Shown: positions 55,660 to 64,000 of the stretch, in pieces
Layout: each line of letters opens with the position of its first letter
Numbering within the stretch: the stretch's first letter is position 1
NCBI RefSeq assembly: GCF_016888135.1
Contig: NZ_JACSWB010000175.1
Location: forward strand, 42,862 to 106,861
From: Leptolyngbya sp. CCY15150
GTDB taxonomy: Bacteria > Cyanobacteriota > Cyanobacteriia > RECH01
Direction of reading: 5' to 3'
Length of the DNA: 64,000 nt
Program-made: the position numbers and the translations under genes
The notes under the pieces: model-generated
The model's input: the letters and a program-made list of their open reading frames with translations, nothing else
Databases searched by the model: none
What the model was told of the DNA's origin: nothing

Positions 55660-57045
55660 CTAGTTCGATTGAGATCGGCCACGACCTCGATACCAGCGGG
55701 CCAGGCGATCGGGGGAGATACCGGCCATGTACCCCAGCACAATCACCTGGTTCAACACCGTCGTGCGCACCACGCCTAGCCGTTGCCAGCGCCGCCCGGA
55801 GGTGAGGACAGATTGGGGAGCGATCGCGATTCGACCCAGCAATCGCAGCCGGCGCACCAGAGCCACATCTTCCAGCAGCGGCAGATCGGGAAAACCGCCC
55901 ACCTGTTGGAAGGTCTCGGCGCGCAGGAACAGTCCCTGATCACCATAGGGCAAGCCCCGCCGCGATCGCCAACGCACCCCCCGCTCCACCCAGCGCAGGG
56001 CCGCTCCCGGTGCATCGATCGCCAAGGTAAAGGCTCCCGCAGCAATGGTAGGATCGCTGAGCATGTGGCGGATTTCGGCGTCAAACTGCGGCGGCAAGTG
56101 GGTATCGGCGTGGAGAAAGAGCAGCACATCTCCCGTAGCCAGACGGGCTCCTTGATTCATTTGCCGCGCCCGACCGGGGTCAGACTGCAGAGCAATGGCC
56201 CCCTGCTGGCGAGCGATCGCTAGGGTGTCATCCTGACTGCCGCCATCCACCACAATCACCTCCACCACGTCCCCCGACTGCACCGCTTGCAGGACAGATG
56301 GCAACGTTGCCGCCTCATTTAAGGCCGGGATAATCACCGATAGCGTCTTTGTCTTAGCAGGCTCCGAGCGATCGCGCACCGCATACCAAGTGGGCAAATC
56401 CTCGGGATAGTCAATATCACTCAGGGGTGCGAGGGTGGCCACCCGCAGGTTCTGCCCCTGGGCAATGGCCAACGTTTGCTGCAAAACCTTGTCGGTACTC
56501 CAGGCAATCTCCTGAAAGACCTCCGGGCAAGGACGCCGTAAACCCAAGAGGTAGTAGCCACCATCGGTTGCCGGGCCCAGCACCAGATCGTGATCCGCCA
56601 AGGCCTGCATAGCCTGCTCCAACTGCTGGGCCGTCAACTGAGGACAGTCAATGCCCATGGCCACCACCTGATCGGCTCCCGCAGCAAACGAATCGGCAAA
56701 AGCCCGCTGCAGGCGATCGCCCAAATCCCCCTCGCCCTGGGAGGTATACCGCCAGCTCGCTCCCAGCCACGCTTCCATCTGAGAGCGATCGCCCCCGCTA
56801 AAGCGCACATCAACGGTTCTGTGGAGTAAGGGAACACCATAACGAGTTTGCCAGCGAGCCACCTGCCGTAGGGTATGCTCGGTCATCTGCCGCTGCAGAT
56901 CGGCCGCCGCCTCAGCCCCCAGAGCCGTTATCAGGCGGGTCTTCGTCGTACCGGGCACGGGGTAGCGCGTGAAGACAATCAGGTGCTGAGACAGGTGCAG
57001 ATCGGGTAATTGATGGGGTAATTGCGAATGGGGAGGCAAACTCAC
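55660..57045 (-). CDS. Fusion: DUF2064 nucleotidyltransferase-like domain + TIGR04283-type glycosyltransferase
   Basis: A 461-aa fusion. I choose the GTG at 57045 because GAGGAG lies 7 nt upstream; a TTG at 57060 is possible. The N-terminal ~205 residues match the DUF2064/TIGR04282 family (FTRYPVPGTTKTRLITALG, AMGIDCPQLT, LGPATDGGYYLLGL). The C-terminal ~235 are a GT2 glycosyltransferase of the TIGR04283 group (SVIIPALNEAATLPSVL, VDGGSQDDT, LLFLHADTHLPPQF). The two families are usually separate neighbouring genes, some with arsenosugar biosynthesis. No arsenic gene is nearby, so that role is not asserted. Confidence 0.88.
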   Translation of the reverse strand: MSLPPHSQLPHQLPDLHLSQHLIVFTRYPVPGTTKTRLITALGAEAAADLQRQMTEHTLRQVARWQTRYGVPLLHRTVDVRFSGGDRSQMEAWLGASWRYTSQGEGDLGDRLQRAFADSFAAGADQVVAMGIDCPQLTAQQLEQAMQALADHDLVLGPATDGGYYLLGLRRPCPEVFQEIAWSTDKVLQQTLAIAQGQNLRVATLAPLSDIDYPEDLPTWYAVRDRSEPAKTKTLSVIIPALNEAATLPSVLQAVQSGDVVEVIVVDGGSQDDTLAIARQQGAIALQSDPGRARQMNQGARLATGDVLLFLHADTHLPPQFDAEIRHMLSDPTIAAGAFTLAIDAPGAALRWVERGVRWRSRRGLPYGDQGLFLRAETFQQVGGFPDLPLLEDVALVRRLRLLGRIAIAPQSVLTSGRRWQRLGVVRTTVLNQVIVLGYMAGISPDRLARWYRGRGRSQSN

Positions 57046-57163
57046 GCAGATACTCCTCAAACATCAGGGAAGGCATCAGGGGCATACCGAAGTTTTGACG
57101 CAGGACTAACGCCGTCACGGTGTCTCGATCCAGCGCCTGCTCTAAGCCTATGGATCTTGACCA

Positions 57164-58528
57164 TCATTGCATCCGACCATACCAGCGCAGTAAGACACGG
57201 GCAAGGCGATCGCTATCATGGGTAATCCGATGGGTTTGAGGATTCTCGGCCATCACATTGGCCATCACCACCCGCCGTCCTAGGTGAATCACCTCTTCCC
57301 GATCGAAGTACACAGGATGCGATCGCTCTTGGGCATAGTGAATCATCGCTTCGGCGGACGGTGTTTTGCGATGCACCAAAACGGCATCAAACAAGGGGCG
57401 ATCGCACAACTGATCGATAGCGCGAATATGATCCGCCACGGTATAGCCCTCGGTCTCACCCGCCTGGGTCATGATATTGCACACATAAATACGCGGCACC
57501 GTCAGGGAAGCGATCGCCTCCCGAATGTCGGGCACCAGCAGGTTGGGAATCACGCTGGTATAGAGGCTACCCGGCCCAATAATCACGTAGTCGGCTTCAC
57601 GAATAGCCTGCAGGGCTCGGGGCAGGGCAGGCGGATTCTCGGGAATACAGCCCACGCGGATAATCTTACCGTCGGCTTCGGGAATATTGGATTCCCCTTT
57701 GATGATGCGACCATCGGCAAATTCTGCCCAAAGCTCCACATCACTGAGGGTGGCGGGCAACACCTGCCCCCGCACCGCCAGAACCTTTGAACTGGCCGCC
57801 ACGGCCTGCTCTAAATCTCCGGTCACCTCGCTCATGGCCGTGAGAAACAGGTTGCCAAAACTATGGCCCACCAGCCCATCCCCAGCCCGAAAGCGATATT
57901 GGAATAGCTCGGTCAGCAACTTTTCCTCATCAGCCAGGGCCGCCAAACAATTGCGAATATCCCCCGGCGGCAACACGCCAATCTCCCGCCGCAGCCGACC
58001 AGAGGAACCACCATCATCCGCCACGGTGACAATGGCCGTAATATTAGCGCTGTAAATCTTCAGCCCCCGCAGGAGGTTGGACAATCCCGTGCCGCCGCCC
58101 AACACCACAATTTTGGGGCCGCGCTGTAAACGCCGATGGGCCGTGAGCACCTCAATTAGTTCTTCATCCCCATTGGGCATCAGCACTTCGGTGATCGCCC
58201 CCAGGGTTCGCATTTGCCCCAAAAAGACCAGTAAAACCCCAATCAAGATCACCATGGGGCCACTGATGTAGCTAGGCACCCAGTCGGTAATGAAATCCAG
58301 GGCATCGCCAATGAACCGGGTGATGTAAAACACCGGCGTGCGTTTCGTCCAGATGGCAATGCCCAAGGCCGCTAGCAGCACCCCCGCCACACTCAACATC
58401 AGCCAACGCTTGACGAAGAGACCGGGAGCCAGCCACTGGAACCACCGACTAACCCGATGCGGAGTACGGGAACGGGATTCTTGCTGAAGCATGGTCAGCG
58501 CTTTTTTCCAGCGATTGGCAGTGGACAT
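57164..58528 (-). CDS. yvcK: YvcK/CofD-like UDP-GlcNAc-binding protein with membrane anchor
   Basis: A 454-aa protein. Two N-terminal hydrophobic helices (about 35-60 and 90-115) are followed by the CofD-like domain: [94 protein letters not shown]. Relatives (YvcK, GlmR) bind UDP-GlcNAc and steer carbon toward peptidoglycan precursors. The membrane anchor is typical of the cyanobacterial form. Confidence 0.93.
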   Translation of the reverse strand: MSTANRWKKALTMLQQESRSRTPHRVSRWFQWLAPGLFVKRWLMLSVAGVLLAALGIAIWTKRTPVFYITRFIGDALDFITDWVPSYISGPMVILIGVLLVFLGQMRTLGAITEVLMPNGDEELIEVLTAHRRLQRGPKIVVLGGGTGLSNLLRGLKIYSANITAIVTVADDGGSSGRLRREIGVLPPGDIRNCLAALADEEKLLTELFQYRFRAGDGLVGHSFGNLFLTAMSEVTGDLEQAVAASSKVLAVRGQVLPATLSDVELWAEFADGRIIKGESNIPEADGKIIRVGCIPENPPALPRALQAIREADYVIIGPGSLYTSVIPNLLVPDIREAIASLTVPRIYVCNIMTQAGETEGYTVADHIRAIDQLCDRPLFDAVLVHRKTPSAEAMIHYAQERSHPVYFDREEVIHLGRRVVMANVMAENPQTHRITHDSDRLARVLLRWYGRMQ

Positions 58529-58979
58529 TCGAGATTCGCAACCTCAACGCAACGGTTGAAAAGACTACTAGACAACAGGCGATCGCCCCCTAGGGACTCA
58601 ATCCCCCATCTAAACTTGCGATCGCCACGATGGTGCTAGGAAAGCAGCGGCTCTGTTATCGTTACTTTCCAGAGCGAAAGGAGAAGAATCCGCATAGCTC
58701 CGGTGAACTCTTGCCCGGTCACCATCAACGCGCGGTGTTTGGAAGAGAACATAGCTCTATTCATGCTAAGCAACCCCCTCCCACGAGGAACGTATTGCGC
58801 AATGCCTAACCATAGAACAACTAATGGGTAAATCCTACTAGACAGCGGCCCCGAAGCGGTACTGTGCAACTGCGGGTTTCCTGGAATACTTGGAAACGCC
58901 CCCCGCCGACCCCGGGCTGCTTTAAGCTGTTAAGTAGACCCAGCAATCAGGGTTGTGAGCATTTTCAGGTATTCGTCGC
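58529..58979. other. 451-bp divergent region between yvcK and mutS
   Basis: I recognise no gene, strong hairpin or repeat. Promoters for both divergent genes should lie here. A short minus-strand frame (58636-58869) lacks any family feature. Confidence 0.45.
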
Positions 58980-61766
58980 ATGAGTGAGCCGTTCCCCCCA
59001 TCGAGTCCAGAGCTACCCAGCGAGCCTCTCCCAAACCTGCCCCCAGAGCAAGCGGTGGACTTGCCAGAGCGGTTGCTCAAACATACGGTGCGCTATAGCG
59101 ACTATCGGCAGGTAGACCGGGAGTTGTTTACGCCGATGTTCCGTCAGTATGCGGAAACCAAGGATCAGTATCCCCATGCGCTGCTGATGTATCGGGTGGG
59201 GGATTTTTTTGAAACCTTTTTCCAAGATGCGATCACCATTGCCCGAGCGCTAGAACTGGTGCTCACCAGCAAAGATGCCGGGAAGGATGTGGGACGGATT
59301 CCCCTGGCCGGCATTCCCTACCATGCCCTCGAACGCTACTGCACCCAGTTGGTGGAAAAAGGGTTTGCGATCGCCATCTGTGATCAAGTCGAAGATCCGG
59401 CCCTGGCCCAGGGGTTGGTGAAACGGGAAGTGACTCGGGTGATTACGCCGGGGACGCTGCTGGAAGAGGGCATGCTGACGGCGCGGCAGAATAATTTCCT
59501 GGCGGCAGTGGTGATCGCGGGCAATCACTGGGGGCTGGCCTACGCCGATGTGTCTACCGGAGAATTTCTCACCACCCAGTCCCAGGACTTAGATCAGTTA
59601 GCTCAGGAACTCATGCGGCTGCAGCCCTCCGAGGTGCTGGTGCCCACCAATGCGCCCGATCTAGGCGGCCTGCTGCGACCGGGACAATCATCGCCCCACT
59701 TACCCGACTGTCTACCCCGGCAGTTTTGCTATACCCTGCGATCGCAACTGGCGTTTGAAACCCAGGAGGCCCGCCAACGGCTGCTGCAAACCTTTCGCCT
59801 GCGATCGCTGGAAGGGCTGGGCTGTAACCATCTTCCCCTTGCGGTACGGGCGGCGGGCGGTCTGCTGCACTATTTAGAAGATACCCAGAAGGAGAATCCG
59901 TTACTTTTACAGCCGCTTTGTACCTATGCGCTGACGGAATTTTTGGTGCTGGATCATCAAACTCGTCGCAATTTGGAAATTACCCAAACGGCGCGGGACG
60001 GCACCTATACCGGCTCCCTGCTCTGGGCCCTAGACCGCACGGTGACCTCCATGGGCGGGCGACTGCTGCGCCGCTGGCTGCTGCAACCGCTGCTGGATGG
60101 GACGGCCATTCGCGATCGCCAAGCCACGATTCAAGAACTGTGCGATCGCGGCAGTTTGCGGCAAACCCTGCAGGTGCTGCTGAAGCAAATCTACGATATT
60201 GAACGGCTCACTGGCCGAGCCGGGTCGGGAACGGCCAACGCGCGGGACTTGGTGGCCTTGGCAGAATCCTTGGAAAAGCTGCCGGATCTGGCCGCGGTGG
60301 TGGCATCGGCCAAGTCGTCATATCTAACAGCGCTGCAGCAGGTGCCGCCCCAGTTAGACCAGTTGGGTCAGATCTTGCGATCGCACCTGCAAGACAATCC
60401 GCCCCTGTCTCTCACCGAGGGCAACCTCATTCGTCCGGGCATCGACGCGCGGCTGGATAGCTTGCGACAGCAGGTGGAGGCCGATCAGCAGTGGATTGCC
60501 CAGCTTGAGGTCACCGAACGGCAGCGTACGGGCATCTCGAATTTGAAGGTGGGGTTCAACAAAACCTTTGGCTACTACCTGGGTCTATCGCGATCCAAGG
60601 CAGACCAGGCCCCCGATGACTACATTCGCAAGCAGACCCTCACCAACGAAGAGCGCTACGTCACCCTGGAACTCAAGGAGCGGGAATCGCGGATCTTTAA
60701 CGCCCGAGATGACCTGAACCGCTTGGAGTATGAGGTGTTTGTGGAACTGCGCCAGCAGGTGGCGGCGGAGGCAGAGGCGATTCGTGCCGTGGCCCAAGCG
60801 ATCGCGGCGGTGGATGCTTTGGTGGGTCTGGCGGATGTGGCGGTATATCAAGGCTATTGCTGCCCGGAGATTCGCGAGGATCGGATTATTTACGTCGAGG
60901 ACGGTCGCCATCCCGTGGTGGAACAGTCGCTCCCGGCGGGATTTTTCGTGCCCAATTCCAGCCACCTAGGCAGCGATCGCCCGGCTGATGCATCCTTGCC
61001 CACAGAGGCGATCGCCCCAGATTTAATTATCCTCACCGGCCCCAATGCCAGCGGCAAAAGCTGTTATCTACGGCAGGTCGGTTTAATCCAGCTCATGGCC
61101 CAGGTGGGTAGCTTCGTGCCGGCCCGGACAGCGAGTTTAGGCATTTGCGATCGCATCTTCACCCGCGTGGGGGCGGTGGATGACCTGGCCACGGGGCAAT
61201 CGACCTTTATGGTAGAAATGAACGAAACCGCCAATATCTTGAACCACGCCACGCCGCGATCCTTGGTGCTGCTGGATGAAATTGGCCGAGGTACGGCCAC
61301 CTTTGATGGGTTGTCCATTGCCTGGGCCGTGGCCGAACACCTAGCCGCCGAGCTGCAGTCCCGCACCATCTTCGCCACCCACTACCACGAACTCAACGAA
61401 CTGGCATCTTTACAGCCCAACGTAGCCAACTACCAGGTGACGGTGAAGGAAATGCCGGATCAGATCATTTTTCTGCACCAGGTGCGCCCCGGCGGAGCCG
61501 ATCGCTCCTACGGCATCGAGGCGGGACGCTTGGCGGGGCTGCCCCCGTCGGTGATTCAACGGGCAAAACAAGTCATGGCGCAGATCGAACAGCATTCCCA
61601 CATTGCCGTGGGTCTGCGCCAGGGAACCGACGCGCCGGAACCTCGGAAGCGTCGTCGGGTTAAAGAAGCGACCCCGATTGAACAACTGGATATTTTTGGG
61701 CGATCGCCCCAATCATCTCAAGGTTTGACATCTGACGGACAAGCCGTCTACAGAGCAGATACCTAG
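58980..61766 (+). CDS. mutS: DNA mismatch repair protein MutS
   Basis: A 928-aa MutS1. An N-terminal Pro-rich extension of ~45 residues precedes the mismatch-binding domain, whose F-x-E motif is Phe76-x-Glu78 (GDFFETFF). Connector, lever and clamp domains follow. The ATPase has Walker [16 protein letters not shown], Walker [17 protein letters not shown] and the His motif [11 protein letters not shown]. The C-terminus ([16 protein letters not shown]) is typical of cyanobacteria. mutL is not adjacent. Confidence 0.97.
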   Translation: MSEPFPPSSPELPSEPLPNLPPEQAVDLPERLLKHTVRYSDYRQVDRELFTPMFRQYAETKDQYPHALLMYRVGDFFETFFQDAITIARALELVLTSKDAGKDVGRIPLAGIPYHALERYCTQLVEKGFAIAICDQVEDPALAQGLVKREVTRVITPGTLLEEGMLTARQNNFLAAVVIAGNHWGLAYADVSTGEFLTTQSQDLDQLAQELMRLQPSEVLVPTNAPDLGGLLRPGQSSPHLPDCLPRQFCYTLRSQLAFETQEARQRLLQTFRLRSLEGLGCNHLPLAVRAAGGLLHYLEDTQKENPLLLQPLCTYALTEFLVLDHQTRRNLEITQTARDGTYTGSLLWALDRTVTSMGGRLLRRWLLQPLLDGTAIRDRQATIQELCDRGSLRQTLQVLLKQIYDIERLTGRAGSGTANARDLVALAESLEKLPDLAAVVASAKSSYLTALQQVPPQLDQLGQILRSHLQDNPPLSLTEGNLIRPGIDARLDSLRQQVEADQQWIAQLEVTERQRTGISNLKVGFNKTFGYYLGLSRSKADQAPDDYIRKQTLTNEERYVTLELKERESRIFNARDDLNRLEYEVFVELRQQVAAEAEAIRAVAQAIAAVDALVGLADVAVYQGYCCPEIREDRIIYVEDGRHPVVEQSLPAGFFVPNSSHLGSDRPADASLPTEAIAPDLIILTGPNASGKSCYLRQVGLIQLMAQVGSFVPARTASLGICDRIFTRVGAVDDLATGQSTFMVEMNETANILNHATPRSLVLLDEIGRGTATFDGLSIAWAVAEHLAAELQSRTIFATHYHELNELASLQPNVANYQVTVKEMPDQIIFLHQVRPGGADRSYGIEAGRLAGLPPSVIQRAKQVMAQIEQHSHIAVGLRQGTDAPEPRKRRRVKEATPIEQLDIFGRSPQSSQGLTSDGQAVYRADT

Positions 61767-61905
61767 CTAAGCAGGAGGGCGTAACCATTGAAGCATTTCA
61801 GCTCTGCTTCATGCTCAAATCCCTATACCAAGAGGGTTGAGCGATATGAAGAGGGTTGGGCGGCATCGAAACCTGGCAACTCAGCTTCATTGAATTAAGT
61901 TCATT

Positions 61906-61929
61906 GAGTTAAGTCCATCGACTTAACTC
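61906..61929. repeat. 9-bp perfect hairpin after mutS
   Basis: GAGTTAAGT-CCATCG-ACTTAACTC, preceded by a third related TTAAGT word at 61885-61890. It lies between the convergent mutS and 67-aa genes, without a U-tract. Possible bidirectional stop or mRNA-stabilising structure. Confidence 0.6.
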
Positions 61930-61951
61930 AGGCGCTGACCGAGCCGCTGGC

Positions 61952-62155
61952 TCAGTCAATCACACGCACTAGCCCACTACTTAGTCCATCAAAAATGCGG
62001 TTGACGTGGTTCTTGTCAATATCGCTCAGCGCCGACTTCGACAACATCAAGGCCATGAGCTGCTCTTGATCGGCTCGGGTAATGCGATGGGTTTCAAAGA
62101 TGCGACGGATGACGTCCTCAAGGGAGGAAACGGGTAGACTCAGCTGACTTTGCAT
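61952..62155 (-). CDS. Conserved small cyanobacterial protein (67 aa)
   Basis: An all-helical small protein, MQSQLSLPVSSLEDVIRRIFETHRITRADQEQLMALMLSKSALSD, ending IFDGLSSGLVRVID. I recognise this as a family of short cyanobacterial hypotheticals with the ITRADQ and LVRVID segments. No function known. The sequence has two helical hairpins and no Cys. Plausible as a real gene because of the conserved pattern and its isolation from other frames. Confidence 0.78.
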   Translation of the reverse strand: MQSQLSLPVSSLEDVIRRIFETHRITRADQEQLMALMLSKSALSDIDKNHVNRIFDGLSSGLVRVID

Positions 62156-62826
62156 AGGTCACTCACAGCGGTAGACACAACTGAAGCGGAGGGGCTTCAC
62201 CGTTCCTTTATAGTGTGCCCAATTTTATACCAAATCTTTGTGATCTCTATACAAAGAACCTGTGATATTCGTCACAGCGAAACGAACGCATTCAACCTGT
62301 CTAGGCTAAACGCGCTCTGTACTCTAAGGTTGCAATCCGTTGCTCCGTATTCCGTAGCTCCACTCTACCGAATTTCTTCAGGATCCGTATGAGGGGCGAT
62401 CGCCCCTGTCCCCTCCTTAAAATTGAGGCAGCTACGGCAGCATTACTCCATCGATTCTACGGGCATACAAAGTATTATTAGTTACTCATTTTAGGCGCTA
62501 TATACGTAATCCTACGATCATGAGAGTTCACGACTTCGGGCTCTTGTGAACCATGCCGACATCTCTCCGTGGAAATTCTGAGGCTTGGCCATCAGGTCAT
62601 GCCCCCGCCACTATGGGCAGGCCCGTAGAAAACGCAGAAGCGCTACGGTGATAGAGATTAGCCCATCAACTGCCCCAGACAGGCTCTATATCAGCCCTTG
62701 GGCGTGTGATCCGTCCGTGAATCCGCTAGCATCAAAACAGTCCAAGGCGCTAAGGTCTGGATGTCGCCGTTGAGATTTCCCGTGAGGGAAGGGCGATCGC
62801 CTGAGTTCTATGCACGAGTATTGCCC
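62156..62826. other. 671-bp gene-free region upstream of moaA
   Basis: The largest gap besides the MITE region. I find a hairpin GTTCAC...GTGAAC (62525-62553) and scattered short inverted repeats, but no tRNA-like fold and no known riboswitch core. Frames at 62150-62392 and 62585-62773 have no family features. Confidence 0.45.
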
Positions 62827-63816
62827 ATGAGTCCCGTGATTGATTATTTGCGCATTAGTCTGATTGACCGGTGCAATTTCCGCTGTCAATACTGTATGCC
62901 CGAGGGCGAAGACCTGCAGTATGCGCTACAGCAAGATGTGCTGACCAACGATGAACTGATGACGCTGCTGACCCAGGTGTTTATCCCCGCTGGCTTCACC
63001 CGCTTTCGGCTGACGGGCGGCGAACCGCTGCTGCGACCGGGGGTGGTGGATCTGGTGGGGGCGATCGCCTCCCTGCCCGACACCCAAGATCTGGCCCTGA
63101 CCACCAACGCCTTTCTGCTGGCCGACTTGGCCGAGGATCTCTACCAGGCGGGATTGCGCCGGGTAAACATTAGCCTCGATTCCCTGACGCCGGAGATTTT
63201 TGATCAGATTATTGGTAACCGGGGGCGATCGCGCTGGCAGCAGGTGTGGGATGGCATCTTGGCGGCCCATCGGGTGGGCTTTAGCCCCCTCAAGCTGAAC
63301 GTGGTGGTGATTCCAGGACTCAATGACCATGAAGTGCTGGACTTAGCAGCCCTCAGCATCGATCGGGACTGGCACGTACGGTTTATTGAATTTATGCCCA
63401 TCGGCAACGGCGATCTGTTTCAACACCGAGGCTGGGTGGCTTCCGAAGAACTACGGCAGCGCATCCGCGATCGCTGGGGATTAACCGATGGCGCAGTGCG
63501 AGGCAATGGCCCGGCAGATATCTTCCAAATTCCTGGAGCCAAGGGCACGCTAGGGTTTATTAGCCAAATGTCGGAATGCTTTTGCGATCGCTGCAATCGC
63601 ATGCGCCTCTCGGCCGACGGCTGGCTGCGCCCCTGTTTGCTGAATGAAACCGGGCAGCTTGACCTACGCACTGCTCTCCGTGAAGGCGTTCCCCTAGCGC
63701 ATCTGCGGGATCAGGTGCAGGCCCTGGTGGACTACAAACCCGAGATTAACTACAAGCAACGGGAATCGGGCACCACCGGCCGCTATAGCCGCACCATGTC
63801 TCAAATTGGCGGTTAA
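62827..63816 (+). CDS. moaA: GTP 3',8-cyclase (molybdenum cofactor biosynthesis protein A)
   Basis: A 329-aa radical SAM enzyme catalysing the first step of molybdopterin synthesis. The start at the ATG at 62827 ([20 protein letters not shown]) is preferred to the ATG at 62761, since the extra 22 residues are not family-like. The SAM-cluster Cys triad is CNFRCQYC. The second [4Fe-4S] site is seen in [11 protein letters not shown] with a third Cys in LRPCLL. The C-terminal GG motif is degenerate: it ends TMSQIGG. Other moa genes are not adjacent. Confidence 0.96.
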   Translation: MSPVIDYLRISLIDRCNFRCQYCMPEGEDLQYALQQDVLTNDELMTLLTQVFIPAGFTRFRLTGGEPLLRPGVVDLVGAIASLPDTQDLALTTNAFLLADLAEDLYQAGLRRVNISLDSLTPEIFDQIIGNRGRSRWQQVWDGILAAHRVGFSPLKLNVVVIPGLNDHEVLDLAALSIDRDWHVRFIEFMPIGNGDLFQHRGWVASEELRQRIRDRWGLTDGAVRGNGPADIFQIPGAKGTLGFISQMSECFCDRCNRMRLSADGWLRPCLLNETGQLDLRTALREGVPLAHLRDQVQALVDYKPEINYKQRESGTTGRYSRTMSQIGG

Positions 63817-63830
63817 GTGACAGACCTGAG

Positions 63831-63905
63831 CCCAAGATCCCCTGTTTCTCAAACTGGGGGCCAAGATCCCCGATGTTTCTTAAACTGGGGCCAAGATCCC
63901 CGACT
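63831..63905. repeat. 29-30 bp tandem repeat after moaA
   Basis: The word CCAAGATCCCC begins at 63832, 63861 and 63891, with TTTCT(C/T)AAACTGGGG between, giving about two and a half imperfect units. Starts 15 bp after the moaA stop. Confidence 0.8.
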
Positions 63906-64000
63906 GAACGGGTGACAACGTCCCTAGAAGTCTTGCTGCAACAGGGATAGCGCATGAAACCCACGCTGAAAATAGAGCCGTTTATGGGGTTTGAGTGCTA
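63906..64000. other. Right edge of window
   Basis: No gene supported in the last 95 bp. A gene could begin beyond the edge. Confidence 0.4.

Noticed and set aside
62156..62826. tRNA or molybdenum-cofactor riboswitch before moaA
   Set aside because: No cloverleaf with a T-loop GTTCRA and no recognisable riboswitch core; only ordinary small hairpins.
63746..63964. 72-codon minus-strand frame at the moaA 3' end
   Set aside because: Its repeated DLGPSLRNIGDLGP is only the translation of the tandem repeat at 63831-63905.

Overview
The window comes from a cyanobacterium. The octamer GCGATCGC (the HIP1 palindrome) occurs throughout, and many genes are cyanobacterial hallmarks: kaiABC, a Cph1-type phytochrome with its Rcp1 regulator, ycf46, ycf35, sigF, a DUF3370 protein and the small RNA Yfr1 beside trxA. 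A small exported protein at 32316-32531 carries the RGSGR pentapeptide and has a DIF1-type TCCGGA promoter element upstream. This matches PatX, the HetR-inhibitory peptide precursor found in filamentous cyanobacteria, so the host is probably filamentous. I see no NtcA site upstream of it, which fits a strain without heterocysts (inference).

Layout. 1-8.9 kb: the end of a DUF3685 gene, a CDF metal exporter, a DUF1232 protein, then a minus-strand light-signalling operon (phytochrome, Rcp1-like regulator, hybrid histidine kinase, all overlapping), a 129-bp mobile element with an intact target duplication, a second Rcp1-like regulator and an SDR protein. 9-18.5 kb: bacteriohemerythrin, a CBS-containing site-2 protease, an AtzG/AtzE-like amidohydrolase pair, ycf46, a HigB/HigA-type toxin-antitoxin operon with a palindromic operator candidate, a DUF6629 protein, ycf35 and a DUF4359 protein. 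18.5-24 kb: urease alpha subunit, an RppB-like histidine kinase, trxA, Yfr1 and glutathione reductase. 24-30 kb: the chaperone cluster grpE-dnaK-dnaJ followed by a TusA-like gene and rsgA, the last three overlapping by 4 nt each. 30-39 kb: a pseudokinase-TPR membrane protein, the PatX-like gene, recQ, a Cys-motif membrane protein, sigF, a coiled-coil protein overlapping coaD, and a rhomboid protease.

39-48.5 kb: a REC-PAS-PAS-adenylate cyclase, a WecB/TagA glycosyltransferase, a CBS/DUF21 membrane protein, a GIY-YIG-like protein, an active Ser/Thr kinase and an ABC exporter. 48.7-52.7 kb: the circadian clock genes kaiA, kaiB and kaiC plus a methyltransferase. 52.9-64 kb: DUF3370 protein, rsmE, a DUF2064-glycosyltransferase fusion, YvcK/CofD-like protein, mutS, a conserved 67-aa protein and moaA.

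The region is chromosomal housekeeping rather than an island. The signal-transduction content is high: red light (phytochrome), time of day (Kai), cAMP, Ser/Thr phosphorylation and a peptide pattern signal. The accessory layer is small: two families of short non-autonomous elements, a dispersed inverted-repeat family, several local tandem repeats and one toxin-antitoxin operon. I found no tRNA, rRNA, CRISPR array, transposase or integrase gene.
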